From positions 496,001 to 560,000 of the forward strand of contig CAVXWW010000004.1 of assembly GCA_963765545.1 (NCBI GenBank): a DNA stretch of 64,000 nucleotides, given 5' to 3'. Shown here piece by piece: positions 17,716 through 25,829 of this stretch. This stretch comes from JARRPM01 sp963765545 (lineage in GTDB: Bacteria > Pseudomonadota > Gammaproteobacteria > Pseudomonadales > Halieaceae). The notes under the pieces are model-generated. The model made no database searches and was not told the DNA's origin. It worked only from the letters and a program-made list of their open reading frames with translations. Within the stretch, counting starts at the first letter, position 1; every line of letters begins with the position of its first letter. Both the position numbers and the translations under genes were made by a program.

Positions 17716-18519
17716 TTGCGCAGTGGTGACTGTATAGACATCTTGACCGAACTGGAAGCCTGGTATGCCCGCGATAATGGGCGGTATCTGCTGGAGTCCA
17801 CCCGCACGTCAGTTGACGGCATACTGGATACCGCTTTTGGCTACCACCTGCTGCAGATAGGCAGCACCAGGGCTCACATGCTGTTTGCCAACAGCCCGAT
17901 CAATCACCGTATCTATGCCGTTGAGCGCGCGGGTGAGCAGGTCAGCCTGGTGGCTCAGGCAGATGAACTGCCGCTTGAAAGTGACAGCATTGACACTGTC
18001 ATCGCGCACCACACACTCGACTTCGCCCGCAACCCACACCAGGTGCTTCGAGAGCTGCAGCGGATACTGACGCCCCAGGGGCAACTGATTATTATCGGCT
18101 TCAACCCTCACAGCCTGATGGGCGTAGCTGCCAGGCTGCGTGGAATCAGCCGGAGATCACTGTGGAACAGGCAAACCGCAGTGAGCGAACACCGCCTTAC
18201 CGACTGGCTGCATCTGCTCGGCTGTGAGGTGCAGGACGCTACTCGCCTGGCGGCGGTGCCACTGGCCGGCAGGGGTGCTGTCCGACGCTGGCTGATGCGC
18301 CTGGACGACTGGAGCAACCGGCACAACCTGCCGGGAGGCAGTCTGTATATCCTGCACGCGATCAAGCAGGTCTCGGCAATACACCGGCCTCGCAGGCAGT
18401 GGCAATTGCGCAGGGAAAGGTTGATAGGCCTGGTACCCAAGCCGGCAGCAGCGCCTACACCGTTCCGACCCTCCCGCAGCGGGAACACACAACACAAACA
18501 TCCAACAAGGGGAACATAG
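17716..18519 (+). CDS. YafS-like class I SAM-dependent methyltransferase
   Basis: About 260 aa, with a Methyltransf_11 core: LQIGSTRAHMLFANS, the acidic-loop region AVERAGEQ, ADELPLESDSIDTVIAHHTLDFARNPHQVLRE, and the post-strand LIIIGFNPHSL. The start is uncertain because there is no ATG: the frame can open at TTG 17716 (267 aa) or TTG 17743 (258 aa, beginning MTELEAWYARD, which fits the family best). Neither has a convincing ribosome site. An inverted repeat CGGTTC-GCCT-GAACCG (17684-17699) lies just upstream. Substrate unknown. Its position before rnhA-dnaQ corresponds to E. coli yafS. Confidence 0.85.
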   Translation: MRSGDCIDILTELEAWYARDNGRYLLESTRTSVDGILDTAFGYHLLQIGSTRAHMLFANSPINHRIYAVERAGEQVSLVAQADELPLESDSIDTVIAHHTLDFARNPHQVLRELQRILTPQGQLIIIGFNPHSLMGVAARLRGISRRSLWNRQTAVSEHRLTDWLHLLGCEVQDATRLAAVPLAGRGAVRRWLMRLDDWSNRHNLPGGSLYILHAIKQVSAIHRPRRQWQLRRERLIGLVPKPAAAPTPFRPSRSGNTQHKHPTRGT

Positions 18520-18522
18520 CAG

Positions 18523-18975
18523 TTGAAACAGGTTGAAATATTTACCGATGGCGCGTGCCGCGGCAATCCCGGTCCCGGTGGCTGGGGGGTGCTGCTGCGC
18601 TGTAACGGCGTGGAGCGCTCCCTCTATGGGGGGGAGGCCCAGACCACCAATAATCGAATGGAGTTGCAGGCCGCAATCGAGGGCCTCAAGGCGCTGCGTG
18701 AGCCCTGTATCGTGGCGCTGACCACCGACTCCGTCTACGTAAGAAACGGGATCACCACCTGGTTGGCCAACTGGAAGGTCAAGGGCTGGAAGACGGCCGG
18801 ACGGCAGCCGGTGAAAAACGTGGATTTGTGGCAGGACCTGGATGAGCAGAATCAGCGGCACACGGTTGAGTGGCACTGGGTGAAGGGACATAGCGGGCAT
18901 CGTGAGAATGAACTGGCTGACCAGCTGGCCAATCGCGGTATCGATGAATTGGCTGAAAGCGGAGCGGGCGCGTGA
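18523..18975 (+). CDS. rnhA: Ribonuclease HI
   Basis: 150 aa; cleaves RNA in RNA-DNA hybrids. The four catalytic acids are in place: FTDGACRGNPG (Asp8), NNRMELQA (Glu), TTDSVYV (Asp) and GHRENELADQLA (Asp near 130). The start is TTG 18523 with AAGGGG upstream (about 18508); no ATG is available near this conserved N-terminus. It lies 3 nt after the methyltransferase gene and overlaps dnaQ by 4 bp, so the three genes form one operon. Confidence 0.96.
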   Translation: MKQVEIFTDGACRGNPGPGGWGVLLRCNGVERSLYGGEAQTTNNRMELQAAIEGLKALREPCIVALTTDSVYVRNGITTWLANWKVKGWKTAGRQPVKNVDLWQDLDEQNQRHTVEWHWVKGHSGHRENELADQLANRGIDELAESGAGA

Positions 18976-19700
18976 GGCAGATCGTCCTTGACACCGAAAC
19001 CACGGGACTGGAGGCGTCCCAGGGGCATCGCATTATCGAGATCGGCTGTGTAGAACTGGTCAACCGGCGGTTGACCGGCAACCACTATCACCAGTATATC
19101 AATCCACAGCGTGAGATTGACCAGGGCGCGATAGAGGTGCATGGCATTACCAATGAGTTCCTCAATGACAAACCGCTGTTTGACAAAGTGGCGGCAGACT
19201 TTATCGAATTTATCAGTGGCGCCGAACTGATTATCCACAACGCGCCATTTGACCTGGGATTCCTGGACGCCGAACTGCACCGCCTGTCTGAGGCCTACGG
19301 TATGATGAAGGACCGGTGCTCAGTAATAGATACCCTCGTTATGGCTCGTGCCAAGCATCCGGGGCAGCGCAATAACCTGGACGCGCTATGCCAGCGTTAT
19401 GACGTGGACAACTCACAACGCGACCTGCACGGCGCGCTGCTGGATGCGGAGATTCTGGCCGATGTATACCTGGCCATGACAGGTGGCCAGACCAACCTGC
19501 AGTTATCCGATGCGGGTGCCAACAATGCAGAAGGCGAGTCCGGCGGCCAACAGATCAGGCGGCTCAGCCCGCAGCGCCCGGCACTACCTGTTATCTGCGC
19601 AACGCGGGAAGAGCAGGCCGCTCATGCCGCTCACCTGGACGCCATTGCCGCCGCCAGCGGCGGCCGGGTTATCTGGCGCGAACTACCCGGGGACGGGTAG
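18972..19700 (+). CDS. dnaQ: DNA polymerase III epsilon subunit (3'-5' proofreading exonuclease)
   Basis: 242 aa starting at GTG 18972, which overlaps the rnhA stop (GTGA). Exonuclease motifs: ExoI LDTETTGLE, ExoII IIHNAPFDLGFLD, and ExoIII HGALLDAEILADVY with the catalytic His. The C-terminal extension that contacts the alpha polymerase subunit is present (about 180-242). In E. coli rnhA and dnaQ are divergent neighbours; here they are overlapping and codirectional. Confidence 0.96.
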   Translation: MRQIVLDTETTGLEASQGHRIIEIGCVELVNRRLTGNHYHQYINPQREIDQGAIEVHGITNEFLNDKPLFDKVAADFIEFISGAELIIHNAPFDLGFLDAELHRLSEAYGMMKDRCSVIDTLVMARAKHPGQRNNLDALCQRYDVDNSQRDLHGALLDAEILADVYLAMTGGQTNLQLSDAGANNAEGESGGQQIRRLSPQRPALPVICATREEQAAHAAHLDAIAAASGGRVIWRELPGDG

Positions 19701-19708
19701 CGCCTGAC

Positions 19709-21214
19709 CTAGAGAATAAACCACACACAGGCCAGCCCCACGCCGCCCATGACGATGGTATAGGGGATGGCCATGATCACCATGCGCCCGTAGGACAGCC
19801 GGATCAGCGGGGCCAGTGCGGAGGTCAGTAAAAACAGGAATGCCGCCTGGCCGTTGGGTGTAGCCACACTTGGAAGGTTGGTACCGGTGTTGATAGCGAC
19901 CGCGAGGTGGTCAAATTCCTGCCGGTTGATAGTGCCCGCATCCAGCGCCGCCTTGACCTCGTTGATATAGACCGTGGCCACGAATACGTTGTCGCTGATC
20001 ATCGACAACAGGCCATTGGCCAGGAAGAACATGGAGGGACGGGTTGCCGAGTCCATCGCCAGCACGGCGTCGATCACCGGCGTGAACAAGTGCTGGTCGT
20101 GAATAACCGCCACAATGGCAAAGAACACCACCAGCAGCGCGGTGAATGGCAGGGCCTCCTCGAAGGCGTGGCCAAGCTGGTGTTCTTCTACCACGCCGTT
20201 AAACGCAGTCAGCAGCACGATCACCAGCAGCCCTATCAGCCCCACGGCTGCCAGGTGCAGTGCAAGTCCCGCGACCAGGATGAAGGCGACGATGGCTTGC
20301 ACCACGAGCCGTGCATTGGAACGCGGATTGCGGCGTGTTTCTTCCTGTGCCTGGAATTCGACCAATACCTCCCGCACTCTTTCGGGAAGTTGCGCGCCGT
20401 AGCCAAATCGCCCGGTCACTTCCAGCAGGTAACAGGTCAGCAGGCCGGCTGCCAGCACCGGCATGCTAATCGGTGCCATGATCAGGAAAAACTCGACGAA
20501 ATCCCATCCGGCGACTGTGGCGATCAGCAGGTTCTGGGGCTCGCCCACGAGGGTGCAAACGCCGCCCAGTGCGGTCCCTACCGCACCATGCATGAGCAGG
20601 CTGCGCAAAAAGGCGCGAAAGTCCTCCAGGTCCTCGCGGTGTTGCCCGTGGACACCGTCATCCACCGAGTGGTCATGGCCTTCGTGCGCAAAGTTTTTGC
20701 CCGAGGCGACCTTGTGGTACACGGAGTAAAAGCCCACGCCAACGCTGATCAATACGGCTGTTACGGTCAGGGCGTCCAGGAAGGCCGAGAGAAACGCCGC
20801 CACCAGCGAGAACAACAGCGATAACAATACCTTCGAACGCACCTTCAGCAGTATCCGGGTAAACACGAACAGCAGCAGTTCCTTCATGAAATAGATGCCC
20901 GCCACCATAAACATCAGCAGTAGTATTACCTCGAAATTGGCGGCGGTTTCGTTGAATACTGTCTGCGGCGAGGTCATGCCCAGAATGATTGCTTCGATGG
21001 CCAACAGACCGCCGGGCTGCAGGGGGTAGCAGCGCAGGGCGAGGGCGAGTGTGAAGATGAATTCAGCAATCAGCAGCCATCCGGTGACGAATGGCCCCAG
21101 CAAATAAAGTGCAAACGGATTGAGCAGCAAAAACGCAACAATTGTTTTTTTATACCATGTCGGGGAGGAGCCGAGGAAATTCATCCAAAGGGCATTGGCT
21201 GTCGTGTCGCTCAT
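19709..21214 (-). CDS. nhaB: Na+/H+ antiporter NhaB
   Basis: 501-aa inner-membrane antiporter with about 11-12 hydrophobic segments. The N-terminus WMNFLGSSPTWYKKTIVAFLLLNP and internal AAFLSAFLDALTVTAVLISV, GGVCTLVGEPQNLLIA and MISDNVFVATVYINE are characteristic of NhaB. ATG 21214 is preferred because GAGGATAAGAG precedes it; ATG-like starts further up add unconserved residues. NhaB exports sodium at high salt or alkaline pH, which fits a marine lifestyle. It is convergent with dnaQ (8 bp apart) and divergent from nudC. Confidence 0.95.
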   Translation of the reverse strand: MSDTTANALWMNFLGSSPTWYKKTIVAFLLLNPFALYLLGPFVTGWLLIAEFIFTLALALRCYPLQPGGLLAIEAIILGMTSPQTVFNETAANFEVILLLMFMVAGIYFMKELLLFVFTRILLKVRSKVLLSLLFSLVAAFLSAFLDALTVTAVLISVGVGFYSVYHKVASGKNFAHEGHDHSVDDGVHGQHREDLEDFRAFLRSLLMHGAVGTALGGVCTLVGEPQNLLIATVAGWDFVEFFLIMAPISMPVLAAGLLTCYLLEVTGRFGYGAQLPERVREVLVEFQAQEETRRNPRSNARLVVQAIVAFILVAGLALHLAAVGLIGLLVIVLLTAFNGVVEEHQLGHAFEEALPFTALLVVFFAIVAVIHDQHLFTPVIDAVLAMDSATRPSMFFLANGLLSMISDNVFVATVYINEVKAALDAGTINRQEFDHLAVAINTGTNLPSVATPNGQAAFLFLLTSALAPLIRLSYGRMVIMAIPYTIVMGGVGLACVWFIL

Positions 21215-21350
21215 TGTGGCTCTTATCCTCGGGTATCCCGGCGCCATTCTACGTGATTGCCATACAGTTATCGAAGATTACTACAGCCCTTGCCCCTTGC
21301 GGGGGGCGGGCTTATTATGGCCGGTCTTTTAAACACCGGAATCAACTGCA

Positions 21351-22178
21351 GTGTTTCGACCCGATCACATCCCCCCTCCCAGTGCGGACAATGAGCTGCA
21401 TATTGTTTTTCAGCGCGGTGAGCTTCTGAGCGATATGCGTGCAACCGAGGTCTGCCTGATAGAGCGGCGCCAGCTCGAGGGTCACGGCTGGAGCGTGTTG
21501 AGGCGCCAGTTTCTGGGTTATTGGCGCGATCAACCCTGCTATGTTCTGGAGATAGACTCGGTAGCCGAGGTTGATCCGCTGCAATACCAGCGCGGCAATC
21601 TCTACCATATCCTGGGCAAGGTTGATGAACGCCTGTTTGCGCTCGCGGGCAGGGCGGCCCAATTGCTGGACTGGGAGCGCGACCATCAGTATTGCGGTCG
21701 TTGCGGTCAGCAGATGCAGGTGGATATCCAGGAGCGGGCGATGCGCTGCGAGCCCTGTGGTGTTATCAATTACCCGCGCATCGCCCCCTGCATTATTGTT
21801 CTGGTCACCCGCGGTGAGGAGCTGTTGCTGGCCCGCAATGTGAATTTCCCGGGACCCATGTACAGCACCCTGGCCGGCTTTATCGAGGCCGGCGAAAATG
21901 TAGAGGAGACGCTGGCGCGAGAAGTCAGGGAAGAAGTCGGCGTGGAAGTCGACAACCTGAGGTATTTTCAATCCCAGTCATGGCCTTTCCCCAACCAGCT
22001 GATGCTGGGTTTCTTCGCCGATTACGCCGGGGGGGATATCGTCTGTGATCAGCGAGAAATCGCCGATGCCGGCTGGTTTCACTATCGCGAACTGCCCATG
22101 ATCCCTCCGCCCTCATCGGTTGCCGGCCAGCTTATCAGGCACTACGTAGGCCAGCTTGGTCGGTCCAACTTACCGTAA
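21351..22178 (+). CDS. nudC: NADH pyrophosphatase / RNA deNADding Nudix hydrolase
   Basis: 275 aa from GTG 21351. The zinc ribbon (YCGRC...MRCEPC) precedes the Nudix box GFIEAGENVEETLAREVREE, followed by the NudC-specific SQSWPFPNQLMLGF signature. The enzyme hydrolyses NADH to NMNH and AMP and removes NAD caps from RNA. The N-terminal domain (residues 1-115) is the usual variable NudC domain. It lies 15 nt upstream of sohB on the same strand, so the two may share a transcript. Confidence 0.94.
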   Translation: MFRPDHIPPPSADNELHIVFQRGELLSDMRATEVCLIERRQLEGHGWSVLRRQFLGYWRDQPCYVLEIDSVAEVDPLQYQRGNLYHILGKVDERLFALAGRAAQLLDWERDHQYCGRCGQQMQVDIQERAMRCEPCGVINYPRIAPCIIVLVTRGEELLLARNVNFPGPMYSTLAGFIEAGENVEETLAREVREEVGVEVDNLRYFQSQSWPFPNQLMLGFFADYAGGDIVCDQREIADAGWFHYRELPMIPPPSSVAGQLIRHYVGQLGRSNLP

Positions 22179-22193
22179 ATTCTGGAGTCAAAC

Positions 22194-23267
22194 TTGGAAT
22201 ACATATACCAGTACGGGCTGTTTCTCGCCCAGGCAGTTACTTTTGTTGCAGCAATACTTGTGGTGCTGGCCAGTTTAGTGGCCCTGGGCCAGAGGCAGAA
22301 GACAGAGCAGCAGGAGGGCCATATAGAGATCAGGGACCTCAATGAGAAGTACCGTGATATTGGACACCAGATCAAGCAGGTCGTGGTTGAGCCCGATGTG
22401 TTAAAAGCTGAACTCAAGGCGGAGAAGAAGGCAGAGAAAAAGGCCGACAAGGCGACCGCGAAAGCCGCAAAGAAAAAGCGCGGAAAAGCTGCTGACCATG
22501 AAGGCGAGGGGCGCAAGCGACTCTTTGTCCTGGATTTTGACGGTGACATCAAGGCGAGTGCTACCGACAACCTGCGCGAGGAGATTTCCGCCGTATTGTT
22601 ACAGGTGCGGGCGGGAGATGAGTTCCTGGTGAAAGTGGAAAGCCCGGGCGGCATGGTACACGGCTACGGACTGGCAGCGAGCCAGTTGCAGCGAATTCGG
22701 GACGCCGGAGTGCCCCTGACAATCGCCGTGGACAAGGTTGCCGCCAGTGGCGGTTACATGATGGCCTGTGTCGCTAATCGAATTGTGGCCGCCCCTTTTG
22801 CGGTCATCGGCTCCATCGGGGTACTGGCCCAGCTCCCGAATTTCCACCGATTGCTCAAAAAGCATGACATCGACTTTGAGCTGTTCACCGCTGGCGAGTA
22901 CAAGCGCACGGTAACGATGTTTGGCGAAAACACGGACAAGGGGCGGGAAAAGTTCGCTGAAGAACTGGAGGAAACCCACGGCCTGTTCAAGGATTTCGTC
23001 AGTGCAAACCGTCCCTCGGTGGATATAGCCAAAGTCGCCACGGGTGAAATCTGGTACGGCCAGAAAGCGCTGGAGGTAGGCCTGGTCGACGAACTGCAGA
23101 CCAGCGATGCTTTCCTGCAGACGCGGCTGAAAGACTGGGATGTGTTCGATGTCAGGTTTGTGCACAAGAAAAACTGGCAGGAGAAGCTGGGGCTTGCCGC
23201 CGAGGGCGCGCTGGAGAAGGCTTTTCTGCGTATCTGGCAAAAAGGGCAGGAGCGAAGTAATTACTGA
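22194..23267 (+). CDS. sohB: Inner-membrane serine protease SohB
   Basis: 357 aa from TTG 22194 with CTGGAG upstream. One N-terminal transmembrane helix (about 9-32) and a Lys/Ala/Glu-rich linker (about 65-105) precede an S49 peptidase domain. The catalytic Ser is in VAASGGYMMACVANRI and the catalytic Lys in AGEYKRTVTMFGENT. Length and layout match E. coli SohB rather than the longer SppA. It probably degrades membrane-associated peptides or misfolded periplasmic proteins on the periplasmic side. Confidence 0.94.
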   Translation: MEYIYQYGLFLAQAVTFVAAILVVLASLVALGQRQKTEQQEGHIEIRDLNEKYRDIGHQIKQVVVEPDVLKAELKAEKKAEKKADKATAKAAKKKRGKAADHEGEGRKRLFVLDFDGDIKASATDNLREEISAVLLQVRAGDEFLVKVESPGGMVHGYGLAASQLQRIRDAGVPLTIAVDKVAASGGYMMACVANRIVAAPFAVIGSIGVLAQLPNFHRLLKKHDIDFELFTAGEYKRTVTMFGENTDKGREKFAEELEETHGLFKDFVSANRPSVDIAKVATGEIWYGQKALEVGLVDELQTSDAFLQTRLKDWDVFDVRFVHKKNWQEKLGLAAEGALEKAFLRIWQKGQERSNY

Positions 23268-23269
23268 TC

Positions 23270-24096
23270 ATGTCAGCTCCATCGCGGGTGACAAATGTGC
23301 CCGGGGTGTTTCTGACGAGCTCTACCCGGCGGGTTTTTTGCTATCGCTGGTAACCGCCGTTCTGGCACTGTCTTTGTTTAGTCCGGTATCCGTCGCTGCC
23401 ACTGCCGCGCAGCAGCGCCTGGAACCACCGGCGGCTTGCGTGGTTCTGCTGCATGGCTTGTGGCGTTCCGCCCTGTCCATGAAGGCCTTGCAGTGGCGAC
23501 TGGAGGAGAGTGGTTACCAGGTGGTGAACCAGACCTATCCCTCCAGAAGCTATTCGGTACAGCAGCTGGCTGCGATGGCGGTGGAGCAGGGCCTGTCAGC
23601 ATGCCAGGCATCGGGCTTCGACAGAGTGGATTTTGTCACTCATTCCCTGGGTGGCATCCTGGTGCGCGAGTACGTCGAGCACCAGGACATTCCAGGCCTG
23701 CACCGGGTCGTGATGCTGGCCCCGCCCAATGGTGGCAGTCAGCTGGCCGATTACGCTGATTCGACACCCGTGTTGCAGGCTCTGATGCCACAGGCCGTGG
23801 CGCAGCTGGGTACCTCCGATGAATCGGTGCCGCGTCGTCTTGGCAGGGTCACTTTCGAGCTTGGGGTTATTGCCGGTACCTCGACCTATATGTCCTTTCT
23901 GCCAGGTTTACCCGATGGTCCAACAGATGGCACCGTGGCGGTAGCAGAGACTATCGTGCCGGGTATGATGGACTTTCTGGAACTCCCGGTGGGCCATACC
24001 TTCATGATGTGGGATGACGAGGTCATCTCGCAGACAATGTATTTTCTAGAACATGGATTTTTCAAACGGCACACACCGCCGTTCAGTGCGCCCTAG
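23270..24096 (+). pseudogene. Secreted alpha/beta-hydrolase lipase, apparent -1 frameshift in the signal peptide
   Basis: The long open frame (in frame from 23140, stop 24096) encodes a lipase: oxyanion region VVLLHGLWRSALSMK, nucleophile THSLGG, PPNGGSQLADYAD, and a C-terminal VGHTFMMWDD carrying the catalytic His. That frame has no good start; its only nearby candidate, TTG 23338, gives a signal peptide lacking a basic N-region. ATG 23270, with AGGAGC upstream, opens the adjacent frame. If one T is added to the six-T run at 23334-23339 the two frames join into an export signal with a basic pair before the hydrophobic core (TRRVFLLSLVTAVLALSL), giving about 275 aa. So the gene is either truly frameshifted, slippage-controlled, or carries a base-calling error. 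It is convergent with the SulP gene, overlapping by 4 bp. Confidence 0.75.
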
Positions 24097-25829
24097 ATGA
24101 TGTAGGGCTCGATCTCATCAGTTTTTAAATCTTTTACAGCCTGGTGGTGGGTGAGGTAGACCCTGCCGCTGAGGTGCGCCAGAAAGTCAGATTTTTTCAG
24201 GGCATCCATCACCGGCCCCTTCACCTCACTCAGGTTCAATGTCAGCCCCTGTTCACGCAACCGGTGGTCGATTGACTCCAGCGCCTCCAGTGCACTCAAG
24301 TCAATTTCGTTTACGGCGGGGCACTGCAGTATCACATGCTCCAGGCCGTCGTTCTCGGCAATAAGCTGGTAAATATAATCTTCCAGGTAGCTCGCATTGG
24401 CGAAGTAGAGGCTCTCATCAACCCGCAGTGAAACCAGGTTCGGATAGGTGATCACGTTGTGCCGTTCAATATTGCGAAAGTGTTCGGTCCCGGCCACTGC
24501 GCCTACCACCGCGATATGGGGGCGGGTTGTCTTGTAAAGATGCAGTCCCACTGACGCCAGGATTCCCGCGAGCACACCCAGCTCCACTCCCAGCAACAGA
24601 GTTGCACCAATGGTAGTGACGACGGCAATAAAATCGGACAGCGAGTAGCCCCATGCACGCCTGATAACCGCGAAGTCGATCAGGCTGGTGACGGCAACGA
24701 TAATGGTTCCCGCCAGCGTTGCCTTGGGTAGGAAAAACAAAACCGGTGTGAGCAACAGCGCTGCCAGGCCTATGCCTATCGCGGCAAAAATACTGGCAGC
24801 CGGTGTTTCCGCGCCGGCGTCAAAGTTGACCACCGAGCGGGAAAAGCCGCCGGTTACCGGGAAACCACCCGATGTAGCCGAGGCCACATTGGCCGCACCC
24901 AGCGCTACCAGTTCCTGGTTGGCGTCAATACGCTGGCGTCGCTTTGCTGCCAGCGTCTTGCCCACGGACACCGACTCTACAAAACCGATAATAGAAATCA
25001 GCAGCGCGGGTACCGCCAGATCTGACCATAGTTGCAGGTCAAATACCGGCATGCCTATGACCGGCAGGCCCCTGGGTACCGCCCCGACCAGGGCGACCCC
25101 CCGGGCCTCGAAATCAAACAGGTAACTGGCGACAGTCGTTGCCAATATGATGAGCACAGGCCCCGTTCTGGCGAGAATAGCAGAGGTCCGATCTGGCAGG
25201 CCCAGGCCGAGCAGCAGGGGTTTCAGGCCGGCGCGGGCCCAGAACAGGAAAGCGATCGTGGCGATCCCCGTGACCGCGGCAATCAGGTTGATATCTGACA
25301 AATTGTGAGACAGGCTGGCGACCAGGGTCAGCAGGTTGTCGCCTTCGCCGTGGATGCCCAGAATATGACGTAACTGGCTCAGACCGATGAGAATGCCCGA
25401 AGCTGTGATGAAACCCGAGACCACCGGGTGGGACAGGAAGTTGGCCAGAAAACCGAATCGCAGAAAACCCATTACCAGCAGCATCAGGCCCGACAGCATG
25501 GCCATGACAATAGCCGCCGTTGCATAGTCCGCCGAACCCTCGGTGGCGATCTTGCCCACTGCGGTAGCCGTCATCAGTGACGCTACCGCGACGGGCCCTA
25601 CCGAGAGTGTTCTGCTGGTGCCCAGCAACGCGTAGGCGATCAGCGGCAGGATACTCGCATAAAGACCCATCTCCGCCGGCAGGCCAGCCAGCATGGCATA
25701 GGCGAGCGACTGGGGTATCAGCATGATCGTGACGATTACAGCCGCCAGCATATCGCTGGCAAGCAGCCCGCTGTCGTAATTGCGGGCCCAGTTCAGGGGT
25801 GGGAAAAAGCGCGATGGGCCTTTGCTCAA
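24093..25829 (-). CDS. SulP family anion transporter with STAS domain
   Basis: 578 aa, with about 12 membrane segments (residues 20-440) and a cytoplasmic STAS domain (about 455-560, with VILQCPAVNEIDLSALEAL). The SulP core is shown by IMLIPQSLAYAMLAGLPAEMGLY and ASATSGGFPVTGGFSRSVVN. The start is TTG 25829, overlapping the stop of the SQR fusion (TTGA), with AGGAAC about 8 nt upstream. As last gene of the persulfide dioxygenase-SQR operon it may export sulfite, thiosulfate or sulfate made by the pathway, or import an anion; substrate and direction are inference. Similar SulP genes accompany SQR-PDO clusters in other bacteria. Confidence 0.92.
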   Translation of the reverse strand: MSKGPSRFFPPLNWARNYDSGLLASDMLAAVIVTIMLIPQSLAYAMLAGLPAEMGLYASILPLIAYALLGTSRTLSVGPVAVASLMTATAVGKIATEGSADYATAAIVMAMLSGLMLLVMGFLRFGFLANFLSHPVVSGFITASGILIGLSQLRHILGIHGEGDNLLTLVASLSHNLSDINLIAAVTGIATIAFLFWARAGLKPLLLGLGLPDRTSAILARTGPVLIILATTVASYLFDFEARGVALVGAVPRGLPVIGMPVFDLQLWSDLAVPALLISIIGFVESVSVGKTLAAKRRQRIDANQELVALGAANVASATSGGFPVTGGFSRSVVNFDAGAETPAASIFAAIGIGLAALLLTPVLFFLPKATLAGTIIVAVTSLIDFAVIRRAWGYSLSDFIAVVTTIGATLLLGVELGVLAGILASVGLHLYKTTRPHIAVVGAVAGTEHFRNIERHNVITYPNLVSLRVDESLYFANASYLEDYIYQLIAENDGLEHVILQCPAVNEIDLSALEALESIDHRLREQGLTLNLSEVKGPVMDALKKSDFLAHLSGRVYLTHHQAVKDLKTDEIEPYII

